NCBI GenBank assembly: GCA_001887945.1
Contig: LDOQ01000016.1
Location: 1-64,000, forward strand
Direction of reading: 5' to 3'
DNA: 64,000 bases
Origin: Spraguea lophii
Taxonomy: Eukaryota > Microsporidia > Spragueidae
Positions 31,163-41,783 of the stretch are shown one piece after another (the first letter of the stretch is position 1; each line of letters begins with the position of its first letter). The notes beneath the pieces were generated by a model. It saw nothing but the letters and a program-made list of their open reading frames with translations, was not told the DNA's origin and searched no databases. A program made the translations under genes and the position numbers.

Positions 31163-33196
31163 TCTAGTAATCCATCGAAAAAACAAAAACTAAAATATCA
31201 ATATGTAGATATAGAAGCTGAAGATAGTGAATGGTCTAGTGAATATTCTGAAGATGTTGATGGTATATCTGAATCTGCATATAAAATAGATTATAAAAAA
31301 TCAGAATGGGCACAATTTGATGAGATTGATGAATATGAAGATGGTGGTGAAATGAAAATTAAAAATGTTGATGTTGATGAATCTGATGAAGGTATTATTT
31401 CAGGTGGTAGATATCATAGATTGGATGTTGATAGATTTAATAAATTGGATGAAGAAGAAGGGGAATTGGACAATTATGTGGCTCAGAGTAATTTATTGCC
31501 TACGCCATTATCTCCGAAATTATGGTTATTGAGAGTAAAAGTGGGAAAGGAGAAGCAGATAGTGTTGAAAATACAAGCAAAAAATTCTTCTTCAAAATCC
31601 ATTGTCTCTTACGGTGGTGATAGCATGAAAAAAAGTTCTTCTAATATATATTCTGTTTTATGCAAGGATTCTCTTCCCGGATATGTTTATGTAGAAGCAT
31701 GTTCAAAACAACATGTAATAGAAAGTATATCTGGTATAGGAAATATCAAACCTAATAGAATAGATGTTATTCCATTGGATGAAATGGTAGAAGTATTATC
31801 TAATGGAAATGAGCGTAGTTTAGAAGATATACAAATAAATTCCTTTGGAAGAATAAAGAAGGGAAAATACAAAGATGATATATGTGAGATAATAGGTTTT
31901 GTGAGTTATAATGTAGCCAAAATAAAAATTGTACCACGTATACACGGTATAAAAAAGCTTATGCATTTTCATATAAACGATACAGAAAATATCCATGAAA
32001 GAGAAATTATAAGAAAAAAAGATATTATTGTTTATAAGAAGGATGTATATAGAAATGGATTTTTAGAAAAAGATATACCGTTAACAAATATTTTATTTGA
32101 TGATGTACAACCTACAGTAAAGGAATTGGAATTATTTAGAAACAAAAAAATATATGTTGGTGAAAAAATACGTGTGATAAAAGGAGAATATATAAATTTA
32201 GAAGGAAGTATAGTAGGTGTGAACGGTGATAAAGTAAAAATAAAAACAAATGGAGATAATAATTATTTGGATGTTGAATTAAATGGAATAGAGAAGAATT
32301 ATGCAGAAGGTGATGAAATATCATTTAATTTGAATAATAAACAATTGCTAGGTGTAATTGTAAAAAAAATAAATAATGAGGTAATTATTTCGTATAATGA
32401 TTTTACAGAAGAAATAAAATTGGATATTAATGAAATATTCAATAAGAATGTGGGTAATATAGATGTAACAAAATCTTTGCATACAGCAAGTGGATTAGAA
32501 CCACAAAGAAAAAATATACGAAGAAACATAAGAAATCCATTGTTTAATAGAAAAGTAGAAATTAAGGTAGGGGAATATAAAGGATTAGTAGGTACTATAA
32601 AAGATGTAGCACAATACCAATGTAAAGTACAATTAGATAGTAATTTAGAGAGTGTATACATAGATACAAAACATTTAGATATAAAAGAAAATACATACAA
32701 ACCCATCTATAAAAGAGATAAAGGTGCACAAACTCCTGGATATAAAACACCCGGATATAGGACCCCTGGATACGCTACTCCTGGATATAGAACACCAGGC
32801 TATGCAACACCCGGCTACAGAACCCCTGGATATACCACACCAGGTTATACTACAATAGAAGATAATGATAGAATACCAGAAGAAGAAATAGAACCAATTA
32901 CACCCAATACAATAGATGGTATATTTAATAATGTATTAATATTTCATAATAACCAAGAATACACTATAAAAGATATTACAGATACCGTAGCAATATTAAA
33001 AGATGGTACAAGAATAAAAAGAGAAGACCTAACCTATGTATACCCTAACAGATATGATAGAGTATGTATAATGGAAGGAGAAAGAAAAGGATTTACAGGA
33101 TTATTAGTAAAAATAATAGAAGATAAAGGAGATGTAAGATCTTCAGAAGAAATGGTAAAGGATGTACCATTAAAAGATATTTCTAAGATGGCCTAG
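31160..33196 (+). CDS. SPT5: Transcription elongation factor Spt5
   Basis: The 678-residue protein has the Spt5 order of domains: an acidic N-terminus (residues 15-100), an NGN-like domain (about 115-212, 'LWLLRVKVGKEKQIVLKIQA', 'GYVYVEACSKQHV'), several KOW segments ('SFGRIKKGKYKDDICEIIGF', 'VGEKIRVIKGEYINLEGSI', 'KVEIKVGEYKGLVGTI'), then eight TPGY units (about 524-562), then another KOW-like segment to the end ('RVCIMEGERKGFTGLL'). With Spt4 it binds RNA polymerase II and supports elongation; the TPGY repeats are likely phosphorylated. It is compact compared with yeast Spt5 (1063 aa). It faces MSH6 across 156 bases. The codon choice CTAACCTATG near 33029 recalls the telomere-like element but lies in conserved-looking sequence. 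Confidence 0.93.
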   Translation: MSSNPSKKQKLKYQYVDIEAEDSEWSSEYSEDVDGISESAYKIDYKKSEWAQFDEIDEYEDGGEMKIKNVDVDESDEGIISGGRYHRLDVDRFNKLDEEEGELDNYVAQSNLLPTPLSPKLWLLRVKVGKEKQIVLKIQAKNSSSKSIVSYGGDSMKKSSSNIYSVLCKDSLPGYVYVEACSKQHVIESISGIGNIKPNRIDVIPLDEMVEVLSNGNERSLEDIQINSFGRIKKGKYKDDICEIIGFVSYNVAKIKIVPRIHGIKKLMHFHINDTENIHEREIIRKKDIIVYKKDVYRNGFLEKDIPLTNILFDDVQPTVKELELFRNKKIYVGEKIRVIKGEYINLEGSIVGVNGDKVKIKTNGDNNYLDVELNGIEKNYAEGDEISFNLNNKQLLGVIVKKINNEVIISYNDFTEEIKLDINEIFNKNVGNIDVTKSLHTASGLEPQRKNIRRNIRNPLFNRKVEIKVGEYKGLVGTIKDVAQYQCKVQLDSNLESVYIDTKHLDIKENTYKPIYKRDKGAQTPGYKTPGYRTPGYATPGYRTPGYATPGYRTPGYTTPGYTTIEDNDRIPEEEIEPITPNTIDGIFNNVLIFHNNQEYTIKDITDTVAILKDGTRIKREDLTYVYPNRYDRVCIMEGERKGFTGLLVKIIEDKGDVRSSEEMVKDVPLKDISKMA

Positions 33197-33352
33197 CTGA
33201 ATAATAGGTGATGTGGGTGATACTAAGATGGTAATAGAGAGAGTGAGTGATATAGTAATACTCTCATACTCTCACACTTACAGCAATACTCTTATTACTC
33301 TAACTCATAAGAACAATAATACATTTTAATTAAATATCTTAATAATATTTAC
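33197..33352. other. Convergent 3' gap between Spt5 and MSH6
   Basis: GAGAGTGAG (near 33238) and CTCATACTCTCAC (near 33265) can form an imperfect hairpin. Possible two-way 3'-end signal; no gene. Confidence 0.35.
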
Positions 33353-36300
33353 TTATAATTGTTTTAATATCTCTTCTGCTCTATCTATTATCTTAGAATC
33401 TACACCTGCTAATCTAGCTACTTTAATACCTAAAGAACTATCAGCTACACCATCTACTAATTTATAACAAAATATAATATCATTATTATTTAATAATGTT
33501 TTCATATACATAGGTTTTATGTTATTGATATGTGTATTGGTATGATTGTTATGGTTAGTATGGTTAATAGTATTGTTAGTAGTAGTATTATCATTACTAT
33601 CAGTATTATTATGATTATTTAATAATTTATATATTATATTATTATAATGAGTACTAAATAATAACAACGGTCTTCTTATAATCTTATTACCATTGTATCT
33701 ACTACTATGCGTATTAGAAATATAATTGATGACACTCATAGCTATAGCACTACCATCAACAGTACTAGTACCTCTACCTAATTCATCCATTATAATTAAT
33801 GATCTATTTGTTATACCATTAAGTATGGTACTACATTCTTTCATTTCATTCTGAAAAGTACTAATACCTTCTAATAGATTATCACTAGCACCTATCCTGG
33901 TATATATTTTATCAAATATACTCATATAATTATTATTCATAGTATTAGTGATATTGTTAATATTACTTTCAGTATTAATATTATTGTTAATAGTATTAAT
34001 ATTATTATTAATATATTCTTCATAATCTATTACCTTACATATATTATTATTATCATTATAATATCTATTATCATTGTTATTATCTTCTATAGATATTCCT
34101 AATCCCATCTGATTTAATATTACATTATAACATATAGATCTTAGTAATGTACTCTTACCACCCATATTAGCACCTGTAAGTATTATAGTATTATTAATAT
34201 TAATATCATTAGATACATATGAAGGATAGATAGGATTCTTCATTCCTTTTATATTTATTATAGGAGAATATATATTATTATTAGTGATATTATTGTTATT
34301 AGTAATAGGTTTAGTGTTAGGGTTAGTATAGGTTAGGCTGGTATCAGTAATATCATTATTACTATTGATATCATTATTATTATTATATCTATCACTCTCA
34401 CCAACATTATAGTTGTCTATCTTACTATGATCTATTAGAATACTGTATATACTATTACTAATACTATTATATTCATAATAACTTCTATATACATCTATCT
34501 CTGCTAGTATATCTATTGTATTATATATTATATTACTATTATGTATTATGTATTCTATACATTCTATTATACTATGTTTACTATTTATATATTCTATTTC
34601 TAATTGTTCTTTATATTCATATACTAAGGATAGAAGATCTTTAGTATAATATCTATTAACATTCTTAGTACTACTATGTAATATATATTCTGTAGTATAT
34701 TTATAATTATTATTCTTATCTATTTCTAATAGAAATATATCTTTACCTATATTTTTATATTTTATAGAATAACCTATTCTTTCTTCTTCTTGTATTCTGT
34801 ATTCTTCTAATTTATTTAATATCTTAGTAATATTAGTGGTATGATTGTTGGTAATTGTGTTATTGTTGGTAGTATTGTTATCAGTATTAGTATTTATATC
34901 ATTACTATCATTGATATCATTATTATATATCTTAATGATATTATCTTCTTCTATTTTATATTTACTGTTAAATACTTCTATAAATATATCTATTTCAGAT
35001 ATTATATCTTTTATTCTTTTATTAAAATTAGTTATAACATTATTATTATTATAATTATCATTGTTGTTATTATTAAATTTATTATTATTATTATAATTAT
35101 CATTGTTGTTATTATTATTATCTAAGATATCATCGTTATCATTACTATTATCTATATCATTATTACTATTACCATCATCATAACCATTGTTGTCTATAAT
35201 ATTATTTAATATTTTCTTACTCTTATTTATATTTCTTATTATAAATTCTATATCTTTTATTTTATAATTATTTAATCTTCCCATTACTCTCTCTATATCT
35301 TCTATCTCTTTTATTTCTATTATATCTTTATTTCTTATATAATGAGTAAGTATTCTTCTACTGAGTATATCTTTTACAGAAGAGAGTGGAGATAAAATAT
35401 AAGAAATAAGTTTTCTTCGACCATATGGAGTAAGAGTATAATCTATTCTTTCCAATAAAGTATTAATATTACTATTATGAATATTAAGGCTATTATTATC
35501 AGTATTATCTGTATTGAGGTTAGTATGGGTTAGGTTACTAATATTACTATTATCACTATTATCTTTTATAAGATTAAGATTCTTAATAGTAATATTATCT
35601 ATCAACATAGAATGTTTATAAGGTAATATTTCTATATTATCTATTCTTCTATTTAGTAATAATAAATATATTTTTATTATTTCTATGCTCTTTCTTTCTT
35701 CTGTTGATAAATTATTCATATTGATAGTATTATTGTTGTTGTTGTTGTTATCATTATTATTGTTATTGCAATTATCACCATCGTTATCATTGTTACTGTT
35801 ATTCATGCTTATATCGCTTATAGTCCCTATATCACTCATACTTATATTTATATCACTTTTATTATTCATATTATAATTATATTTGTTATACAATTCTTTA
35901 GTATTTATTATTTTTATATTTTTATATTCTAATTCTTCTTCTGTTATTATTTCTTTTATTTTATTATTTTCTATTATTTTATTAATATCATTAGTAGACG
36001 TATAATATAATTTATTAGAACAACAATCTAATAATGATATTGTATAATTGTTAGTAATTATATTATTATTGTTAATAGTTATATTACTATTGTTATTATT
36101 AATATTGTTAGTAATAGTATTATTATCATTACTGTTATTACTATTATCGTTATATACTTTGTTATTATCGCTACGCATTTTATCATTATATTTTACTTTA
36201 ACGATAGAACATAAATATATTATATTATTGTTTGGTAACATTTCATAATTGTATATTGTCGATGGTGTAATTATTTCTTTTAATTTTCTTTCTATGATTT

Positions 36301-37090
36301 TATTCTTATCACTTTTACCCTTATTACTATTTTTTAGTCGAATTTTCTGTTGTATTCTATTTTCTTCTTGTTCTATTCTTGCAATATTATATCCTTTCTT
36401 TAAAAATTCCTGTGCCCAATAATTGAATTTTGCTTCCGGAAAACCTGCCATCTTCATATTCACTCTATCTGTAAGTTTTAAATTAAAATGCTTATTTCCA
36501 ATTTCTGCATCATTTTCGTATAATTCATAAAATTTACCTTTTTTAAAACATACAATGGTATTAAAGTGGTTTTTCTTTATATTCCAAAATTGTTGTTCAA
36601 ATGGTGTTAAGGTGGAAAGATAGGTAGGATCTATGTAAAGCGTGGATGGATCATAGCATGGATGGGTAGGTGGGTTGTGGTTAGCGTCTAATATATTTTT
36701 TAAAAAGGGATAGCGATCAGATTGTTTGGTGGATGTGTTCTTAGATGGGATGGGTGGTGTGATGGATTCGTTAGATGATGGGATGTATTCATTATATGTG
36801 GTATTTGATTGGGAGTGCTTTTTATTTAGAAGATTGTCATCTATGTCTTTCGTTTCTTTTATTTCTTTTATATTTATGCATATTTTATTTGTTTTTTTTA
36901 TTTCGTCTTTGTTTATGCATGGTTTATTTTTATTATTATTTATTTCTATTTCTTTTGTATTTTCTTTGTTATTTATTTCTATTTCTTTTGTATTTTCCTT
37001 ATTACTTATTTCTATCTTATTTTTTCTACATGGTTTCTTTGGTGTAGTATCTTGTGATGATAAAAAATCTAATATTGTTCTTTTCTTCAT
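33353..37090 (-). CDS. MSH6: DNA mismatch repair protein MSH6
   Basis: This is a 1245-residue MutS homologue. The start 'TILDFLSSQ' resembles a PCNA-binding PIP box, as in other MSH6 proteins, though the leading Gln is Arg. The mismatch-reading segment is 'TIVCFKKGKFYELYENDAEI' with the Phe-x-Glu motif near residue 187; this motif separates MSH6 from MSH2. The ATPase has Walker A 'TGANMGGKSTLLRS' (near 971) and Walker B 'LIIMDELGRGTSTVDG' (near 1097). Between them and through the lever domains lie many Asn-rich inserts, which explain the length. The gene contains two telomere-like 19-mers (34317-34337 and 35516-35538). AACCC is at 37092-37096 next to the ATG. It would pair with MSH2, not seen here. 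Confidence 0.93.
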   Translation of the reverse strand: MKKRTILDFLSSQDTTPKKPCRKNKIEISNKENTKEIEINNKENTKEIEINNNKNKPCINKDEIKKTNKICINIKEIKETKDIDDNLLNKKHSQSNTTYNEYIPSSNESITPPIPSKNTSTKQSDRYPFLKNILDANHNPPTHPCYDPSTLYIDPTYLSTLTPFEQQFWNIKKNHFNTIVCFKKGKFYELYENDAEIGNKHFNLKLTDRVNMKMAGFPEAKFNYWAQEFLKKGYNIARIEQEENRIQQKIRLKNSNKGKSDKNKIIERKLKEIITPSTIYNYEMLPNNNIIYLCSIVKVKYNDKMRSDNNKVYNDNSNNSNDNNTITNNINNNNSNITINNNNIITNNYTISLLDCCSNKLYYTSTNDINKIIENNKIKEIITEEELEYKNIKIINTKELYNKYNYNMNNKSDINISMSDIGTISDISMNNSNNDNDGDNCNNNNNDNNNNNNNTINMNNLSTEERKSIEIIKIYLLLLNRRIDNIEILPYKHSMLIDNITIKNLNLIKDNSDNSNISNLTHTNLNTDNTDNNSLNIHNSNINTLLERIDYTLTPYGRRKLISYILSPLSSVKDILSRRILTHYIRNKDIIEIKEIEDIERVMGRLNNYKIKDIEFIIRNINKSKKILNNIIDNNGYDDGNSNNDIDNSNDNDDILDNNNNNNDNYNNNNKFNNNNNDNYNNNNVITNFNKRIKDIISEIDIFIEVFNSKYKIEEDNIIKIYNNDINDSNDINTNTDNNTTNNNTITNNHTTNITKILNKLEEYRIQEEERIGYSIKYKNIGKDIFLLEIDKNNNYKYTTEYILHSSTKNVNRYYTKDLLSLVYEYKEQLEIEYINSKHSIIECIEYIIHNSNIIYNTIDILAEIDVYRSYYEYNSISNSIYSILIDHSKIDNYNVGESDRYNNNNDINSNNDITDTSLTYTNPNTKPITNNNNITNNNIYSPIINIKGMKNPIYPSYVSNDININNTIILTGANMGGKSTLLRSICYNVILNQMGLGISIEDNNNDNRYYNDNNNICKVIDYEEYINNNINTINNNINTESNINNITNTMNNNYMSIFDKIYTRIGASDNLLEGISTFQNEMKECSTILNGITNRSLIIMDELGRGTSTVDGSAIAMSVINYISNTHSSRYNGNKIIRRPLLLFSTHYNNIIYKLLNNHNNTDSNDNTTTNNTINHTNHNNHTNTHINNIKPMYMKTLLNNNDIIFCYKLVDGVADSSLGIKVARLAGVDSKIIDRAEEILKQL
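34317..34337 (-). repeat. Telomere-like 19-mer in MSH6 (copy 1)
   Basis: On the coding strand it reads CTAACCTATACTAACCCTAA and encodes LTYTNPN inside an Asn-rich insert. Confidence 0.7.
35516..35538 (-). repeat. Telomere-like 19-mer in MSH6 (copy 2)
   Basis: The coding strand reads TAACCTAACCCATACTAACC and encodes NLTHTNLN in an Asn-rich insert, the same frame as copy 1. Confidence 0.65.
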
Positions 37091-37208
37091 AGGGTTATTT
37101 TATATAAAAATAATATTATTTATAATGTAATAAAATTATATGATGATGTAGCAATACGATAATATAATAGTTTTATATTGTTAAATAATACTTAATAGTA
37201 TTAAATAT

Positions 37209-37650
37209 TATTTTTTTTAATGAAACTTTGATTTATAGAAGTTTACTGGGAGGTTGCAGCTTATTGTACTTTATGACCTAGAATTTTTAAAGCATGTTAA
37301 ATTTGTACTGATTGGTTTTGCTACAGATATGCATTAATCTCATTTGATCTTATACTTTAAAATGTTCGTAACTTTCGTATGATGCACGTTTTCATTCTCT
37401 CTAGGGATTCACATTTTTTCCTTAACATATTATTAGCCGAATCACAAATCAATGCAGGGATTGCAACCTCACCATCTAAATACTACTTTAATTTAATACC
37501 GAGGCTTTCGTATGATATTTACCTAATATTACGTTATCGAACACTCACCCACTCAATTACTTTTTTTGAATATTCTTCTTAGTGGGGATTCGAACACGTT
37601 ATATTTATAATTTGGTTATCATCCACAACCATTCAGCTAGGTGGATTGTG
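37209..37650 (-). mobile_element. tRNA-derived SINE, copy E (decayed, reverse)
   Basis: Read on the minus strand it has a remnant head with GTGTTCGAATCCCC (B box, near 37590), the body block 'ATCCCTGCATTGATTTGTGA' (near 37455), and the 3' block 'GCTGCAACCTCCCAGTAAAC' that corresponds to the LINE-like tail, ending in an A run (37209-37218). Many C-to-T and G-to-A type changes show age. It lies in the divergent gap between MSH6 and the next gene. Confidence 0.82.
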
Positions 37651-37956
37651 TATTTATAATTCTGATCTCAAAATTTTATGATTTTTCTAACATCTTTTAA
37701 AACATAATAGGATAATCTATATATATTTAATATCTAAATTTTTTATAAATTTATTTTAATGAGATTAGAAATAAAAATTGCATTATTACTGTATTATTAT
37801 ACGTAAGATTATTTAAAGTATGATTTTCTGATACATTTTTTAAGTTTAAAACCATTCCTTTATAAATTCTTTAAACTTAATAATTTTTAAAATTTTACAA
37901 AAAGTTTTAGATCATTTTTAAATTTCATTTTCTTAAAAAAAATATTAATATAAATA
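37651..37956. other. AT-rich 5' flank
   Basis: No gene or repeat recognised. The C-rich motif ACCC at 37956-37959 directly touches the next ATG. Confidence 0.4.
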
Positions 37957-37959
37957 CCC

Positions 37960-38580
37960 ATGAAAAAAGTACCTAAAAGTAATTTTAGTAGATGTTTTTT
38001 CAACATCTTAACGTTTTGTCCCGTAGACATGTTAAATTTTAAATCTTCATGGTTTAATTTATATCTTTTAACAACATGTTTTGCATTATATGAAGCTGGT
38101 AATATATCACTGGTTGCATCGAAAAACGAAGTTTTTAAAGGTATTCATATCTGGCCTTTTATCGTAAAAATGGCATCATGGTATATTTTATGCCCTTTGC
38201 AAGGATATTTATATGCTTTTGTTATGTGGAAAACATCTCATAAGAAACCTATTGCGTATTCAGCTGTTGTTTTATGTCCGAATTTTTATATGTTGATGTT
38301 TCAGATTACACCTGCTATTGTTGTTGATTATACAAAAAGAAGTTTATTTGTTATGGTAACTACTATTTTTAGCATGCTTTATTTTATATATATCGTAAAT
38401 TGTTTATTTTTTAATTTTACGCGTCATGCAAAAATATCGATAACTCGTAGTATTTTGTTGATTTTAGTAATAATATTAATAGAAGGTTCTTGGATTGTTG
38501 CATCAGAAATAATTATTTATAGAGCATTTGATATCGATTATAAAGAATTTTATGATTTCTTGCTATTTTGGAAACGATAA
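37960..38580 (+). CDS. Polytopic membrane protein of unknown function
   Basis: I do not recognise the family. The 206-residue product has about five to six hydrophobic segments (roughly residues 28-48, 62-82, 90-112, 122-145 and 163-185), short basic loops, and a charged C-terminus ending 'LLFWKR'. ATACCC directly precedes the ATG, as for conserved genes here, and its base composition is less extreme than that of the flanks, so it is likely a real gene. There is no clear signal peptide apart from the first membrane segment. A perfect 18-bp hairpin lies 42 bases after the stop. Confidence 0.8.
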   Translation: MKKVPKSNFSRCFFNILTFCPVDMLNFKSSWFNLYLLTTCFALYEAGNISLVASKNEVFKGIHIWPFIVKMASWYILCPLQGYLYAFVMWKTSHKKPIAYSAVVLCPNFYMLMFQITPAIVVDYTKRSLFVMVTTIFSMLYFIYIVNCLFFNFTRHAKISITRSILLILVIILIEGSWIVASEIIIYRAFDIDYKEFYDFLLFWKR

Positions 38581-38622
38581 TAAAATAAATTATTTTGAAT
38601 GAATCATATTTACCTATTGCAT

Positions 38623-38666
38623 GATAAAATATTATATATATTAAATGATATATATAATATTTTATC
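38623..38666 (+). terminator. Perfect 18-bp hairpin downstream of the membrane-protein gene
   Basis: Arms 38623-38640 (GATAAAATATTATATATA) and 38649-38666 are exact complements with an 8-base loop. Position suggests a 3'-end structure of the upstream transcript, but AT-rich palindromes also arise by chance in such DNA. The type call is tentative. Confidence 0.4.
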
Positions 38667-39888
38667 CTGTATTTTATTTTTTGTTGTTTTACAATTATGG
38701 TAAATATAATAGCATTATTATGAAAGAATCAATATTCAAATGTTTTTACCTTAATAATTAGAAATTTTGTTAGAACAAAAGCATTTATGTATATGACATA
38801 CAAAGTAATATAAGTAAAAATTATTTACTATCCTAGAATCTGATAGTATGACTTGATTCTTTTTACAGTAAACGAAGAAAAAAATCCATTCGTCCATTTA
38901 TTCCTTAATAATATTTCGTATAATATCCTATTATTATATCTAAAGAATGATTTTCATATATATCTCTAATTTTTATATTGATTTATTATTTGTTCAGTAT
39001 TATACTATGAATGAGATTAAAAACTCGATAATTAACAGAACAATAGTTAAACCACATGGGGCCATAACACTCTAAAGCATAAGATAAAATTATTAAATAT
39101 ATATTAGAGTAGATTTACACATATATAATGATATTTTAAATAATTATCTATCTTAAATTATAATAATCTACAATTAAGCAAATGTTTTAATTATAATCAA
39201 AGAAAAATATAAAGACCCCTTTTTTATTTACTCTCATCCCCTGTTTCATATTCAGTATATAATTTTAATTAACTTTATTTGGATATATTACAGATAAAAA
39301 TATCTATCGATTTATGATAATTTTTGTTTTTATTTAACATATCTAATCTATAATTGTAATAATATAATAATATAATAGTAATATTAAAATTAAAACATTT
39401 ATTTTATTACATATTATTATATTATAATATTATAACAATACATTTCTATATATCCAGCATACAAATATAAATGTATTAGTTTCAGTTTTAATAATTATTT
39501 CTTATAAACAACATATAAGATATAATATAAATAATTAGATACATTATCGTTCTCTAAAGAAACAGAGTTTTAAAATAATTATTCCATTATTTGAAATGAA
39601 AAAATTTATTTTCAAGCAATCATCTTATAATTTTAAAATAAAAAAATATACAATAATTATAAACATTTAAAATATTATCATAAGATTATATAAATTAATA
39701 CAACATTATATAACATTATCATAAAACAATAAAACATTATACAACATTATATTATAATTATATATAACTCATATAACACTACATTGTAGTCATATTATAA
39801 ATCATATAACATTATATGAAAAAAATATTTTTGATCTTTTTTTTATCTTAGACTTTTAAAACACTTGTTTTGATTTCTACTATATATA
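38667..39888. other. AT-rich gap with one SINE scrap
   Basis: The only recognisable item is a SINE remnant at about 39060-39110. The last 500 bases are built of ATTATA-type low-complexity sequence. No gene supported. Confidence 0.45.
39060..39110 (+). mobile_element. SINE scrap, copy H
   Basis: 'ACACTCTAAAGCATAAGATA' followed by AAATTATTAAATATAT corresponds to the SINE segment ACACTCTGGAGCATAAGGTA then GATGAGATTAATGCATAT. The rest of the element is gone. Confidence 0.55.
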
Positions 39889-39911
39889 CCCTTTATATAA
39901 TTATATTTTAA

Positions 39912-41783
39912 ATGTTTAATTTCTATAATAAAGATTATACTTTAAAAAAAGAAGCACAATATTTTATAAACATAGGAAAAAATAATATAGATAAATGTGC
40001 ATTAATAATATTATGTGGTGGACAAGGTACACGGTTAGGACATAATGGGCCTAAAGGAACATATAGAATATGTAATAGTGAATGTAGCAATACATGTAAC
40101 TTAGAAGAGGATTTAAAAAATAATACTAATAACAATAATGACAATAATACTAATAACATTTATAATAATACTAATACTAATAATAATACCAATAATACCA
40201 ATAATAACGATAATAATAGCATTTATAATAACACCAATAACAATAATAACGATAATAATACTAATAACATTTATAATAATACTACACACGGTTATTCTTT
40301 GTATGAAATAATTATCACCAAACTTAAGAATATAGAATTATTATATAATAAATATTATTATATAATATTTATGACAAGTGAATATACACACGAAGAAACA
40401 GTAAAAGAAATAAATTATTTAATAAATAAATATAAAATAAAAAGTAAAATAAAATATATAATACAAGAAAGTGTATATTCTATAAAAAATATAACATATA
40501 GCAGATGTAATAAATGTATTCCATGTAAGAATTATAATAATAGATTTATAAGCCATACTGATAATAATAATATAACTATTGATAATATTAATGGTAATCT
40601 AACCTATTCTAACCCTCGTAACAATAATATTAATATAAATAATACTGATATTAGTATTATTAATAATAATACAGATTATACATGCATAGAAAATAGAATA
40701 AAAATATCAGCGGATATTTATGCTAAATCTCCTAATGGAAATGGTGGTATATTTAAAGCTTTATATAAATTATATTTAGAAGAATACAACAATAGTAATA
40801 ACAATGATATAAAAGATAATAATAATAACGACAGTAATAATAAAGATAATAATACTACTACTAATAATAATGTTAATAATGAAATACATTTAAAAGATAT
40901 AAAATATTTTAATGTATCAGCAGTAGATAATGTATTAAGTAATATTATAGATCCATTAGCTATAGGTATAAGCATAGATAAAGGATTAGATATATTATCT
41001 AAAGGTATAAAATTAGAAGATGATAGAGGACAATTTTATATTTATAATAATAACAATAATAATAATGATAAATGTGATAATAATAATAACACAGTTAAAT
41101 GTGATAATAACACAGTTAAGAATAATAACAATAACAATGATAATACTAATTTTGATGCTAATAATAATACATCTACAAATCAGATTAAAAACAAAATAAG
41201 AATATTAGAATACTCAGAAATAAATGATAAAAATAATATAAATAAATATAAGGATTATAAAGCTACAGGCATAGCAAATATATGTGATCATTATTTCTCT
41301 TCATCTTTTATAAAAACTATTTTATCTATAAAAGATAATAATGATGATAGTAGAGATGATGATAATAAAAATAATAAAGATGATAGTAATAAAAGTAATA
41401 ATGATAATATTATTAACACCAACATAACCCATACTAACCCTAATAATAATAATAACATTAATAATATTAATAATATTAATATAATTAATATAATTAATAA
41501 TTATACATTACCTATACATTACGCACATAAGAAGATATCATATTTTTATAATAATAAAATAATATCTATAAAAGATATAACAGAAAATAATGGTTATAAA
41601 CAAGAATTATTTATATTTGATATATTTAAATATACAGATAAAAATGATATAATGATAGTACCAAAGATATTAGAATATTCACCATTAAAAAATCAATATA
41701 ATACAAATAATAATAAAGATAATGAATATACATGTCAAAGAGATATAATAATAAGAAATAAAATTATTAATAATAAATTATAA
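39912..41783 (+). CDS. UAP1: UDP-N-acetylglucosamine pyrophosphorylase
   Basis: The enzyme makes UDP-GlcNAc from UTP and GlcNAc-1-phosphate, the precursor of chitin in the spore wall and of sugar chains. The nucleotide-binding signature 'LCGGQGTRLGHNGPKG' is at about residues 35-50. Further family blocks are 'SPNGNGGIFKAL', 'AVDNVLSNIIDPLAIG', 'ATGIANICDHYFSSSF', 'LPIHYAHKKISYF' and 'NGYKQELFIFDIF' with 'EYSPLKN' near the end. The core is complete. Its 623 residues exceed the usual 480-520 because of Asn-rich inserts after the signature (residues 65-130), in the middle (around 295-320 and 378-420) and at about 475-530. Two telomere-like 19-mers lie in such inserts. CCC is at 39889-39891, about 20 bases before the first ATG. 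Confidence 0.93.
   Translation: MFNFYNKDYTLKKEAQYFINIGKNNIDKCALIILCGGQGTRLGHNGPKGTYRICNSECSNTCNLEEDLKNNTNNNNDNNTNNIYNNTNTNNNTNNTNNNDNNSIYNNTNNNNNDNNTNNIYNNTTHGYSLYEIIITKLKNIELLYNKYYYIIFMTSEYTHEETVKEINYLINKYKIKSKIKYIIQESVYSIKNITYSRCNKCIPCKNYNNRFISHTDNNNITIDNINGNLTYSNPRNNNININNTDISIINNNTDYTCIENRIKISADIYAKSPNGNGGIFKALYKLYLEEYNNSNNNDIKDNNNNDSNNKDNNTTTNNNVNNEIHLKDIKYFNVSAVDNVLSNIIDPLAIGISIDKGLDILSKGIKLEDDRGQFYIYNNNNNNNDKCDNNNNTVKCDNNTVKNNNNNNDNTNFDANNNTSTNQIKNKIRILEYSEINDKNNINKYKDYKATGIANICDHYFSSSFIKTILSIKDNNDDSRDDDNKNNKDDSNKSNNDNIINTNITHTNPNNNNNINNINNINIINIINNYTLPIHYAHKKISYFYNNKIISIKDITENNGYKQELFIFDIFKYTDKNDIMIVPKILEYSPLKNQYNTNNNKDNEYTCQRDIIIRNKIINNKL
40599..40617 (+). repeat. Telomere-like 19-mer in UAP1 (copy 1)
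   Basis: CTAACCTATTCTAACCCTC, encoding LTYSNP within an Asn-rich insert. Confidence 0.7.
41424..41443 (+). repeat. Telomere-like 19-mer in UAP1 (copy 2)
   Basis: ATAACCCATACTAACCCTAA, encoding ITHTNPN within an Asn-rich insert; same frame as the other copies. Confidence 0.7.

Noticed and set aside
33029..33055. A sixth telomere-like 19-mer in Spt5
   Set aside because: CTAACCTATGTATACCCTAAC shares the two ends but differs in the centre and lies in sequence that looks conserved in Spt5 rather than in an Asn-rich insert.
34841..35125. Open frames opposite MSH6 and other Asn-rich genes, rich in Ile/Val/Leu
   Set aside because: They are the antisense reading of AAT/AAC repeats. They look like membrane proteins only because of composition, and they have no start motif.
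35725..35780. A CRISPR-like or minisatellite array in the short repeats
   Set aside because: These are in-frame Asn codon runs with no spacers and no fixed unit length.
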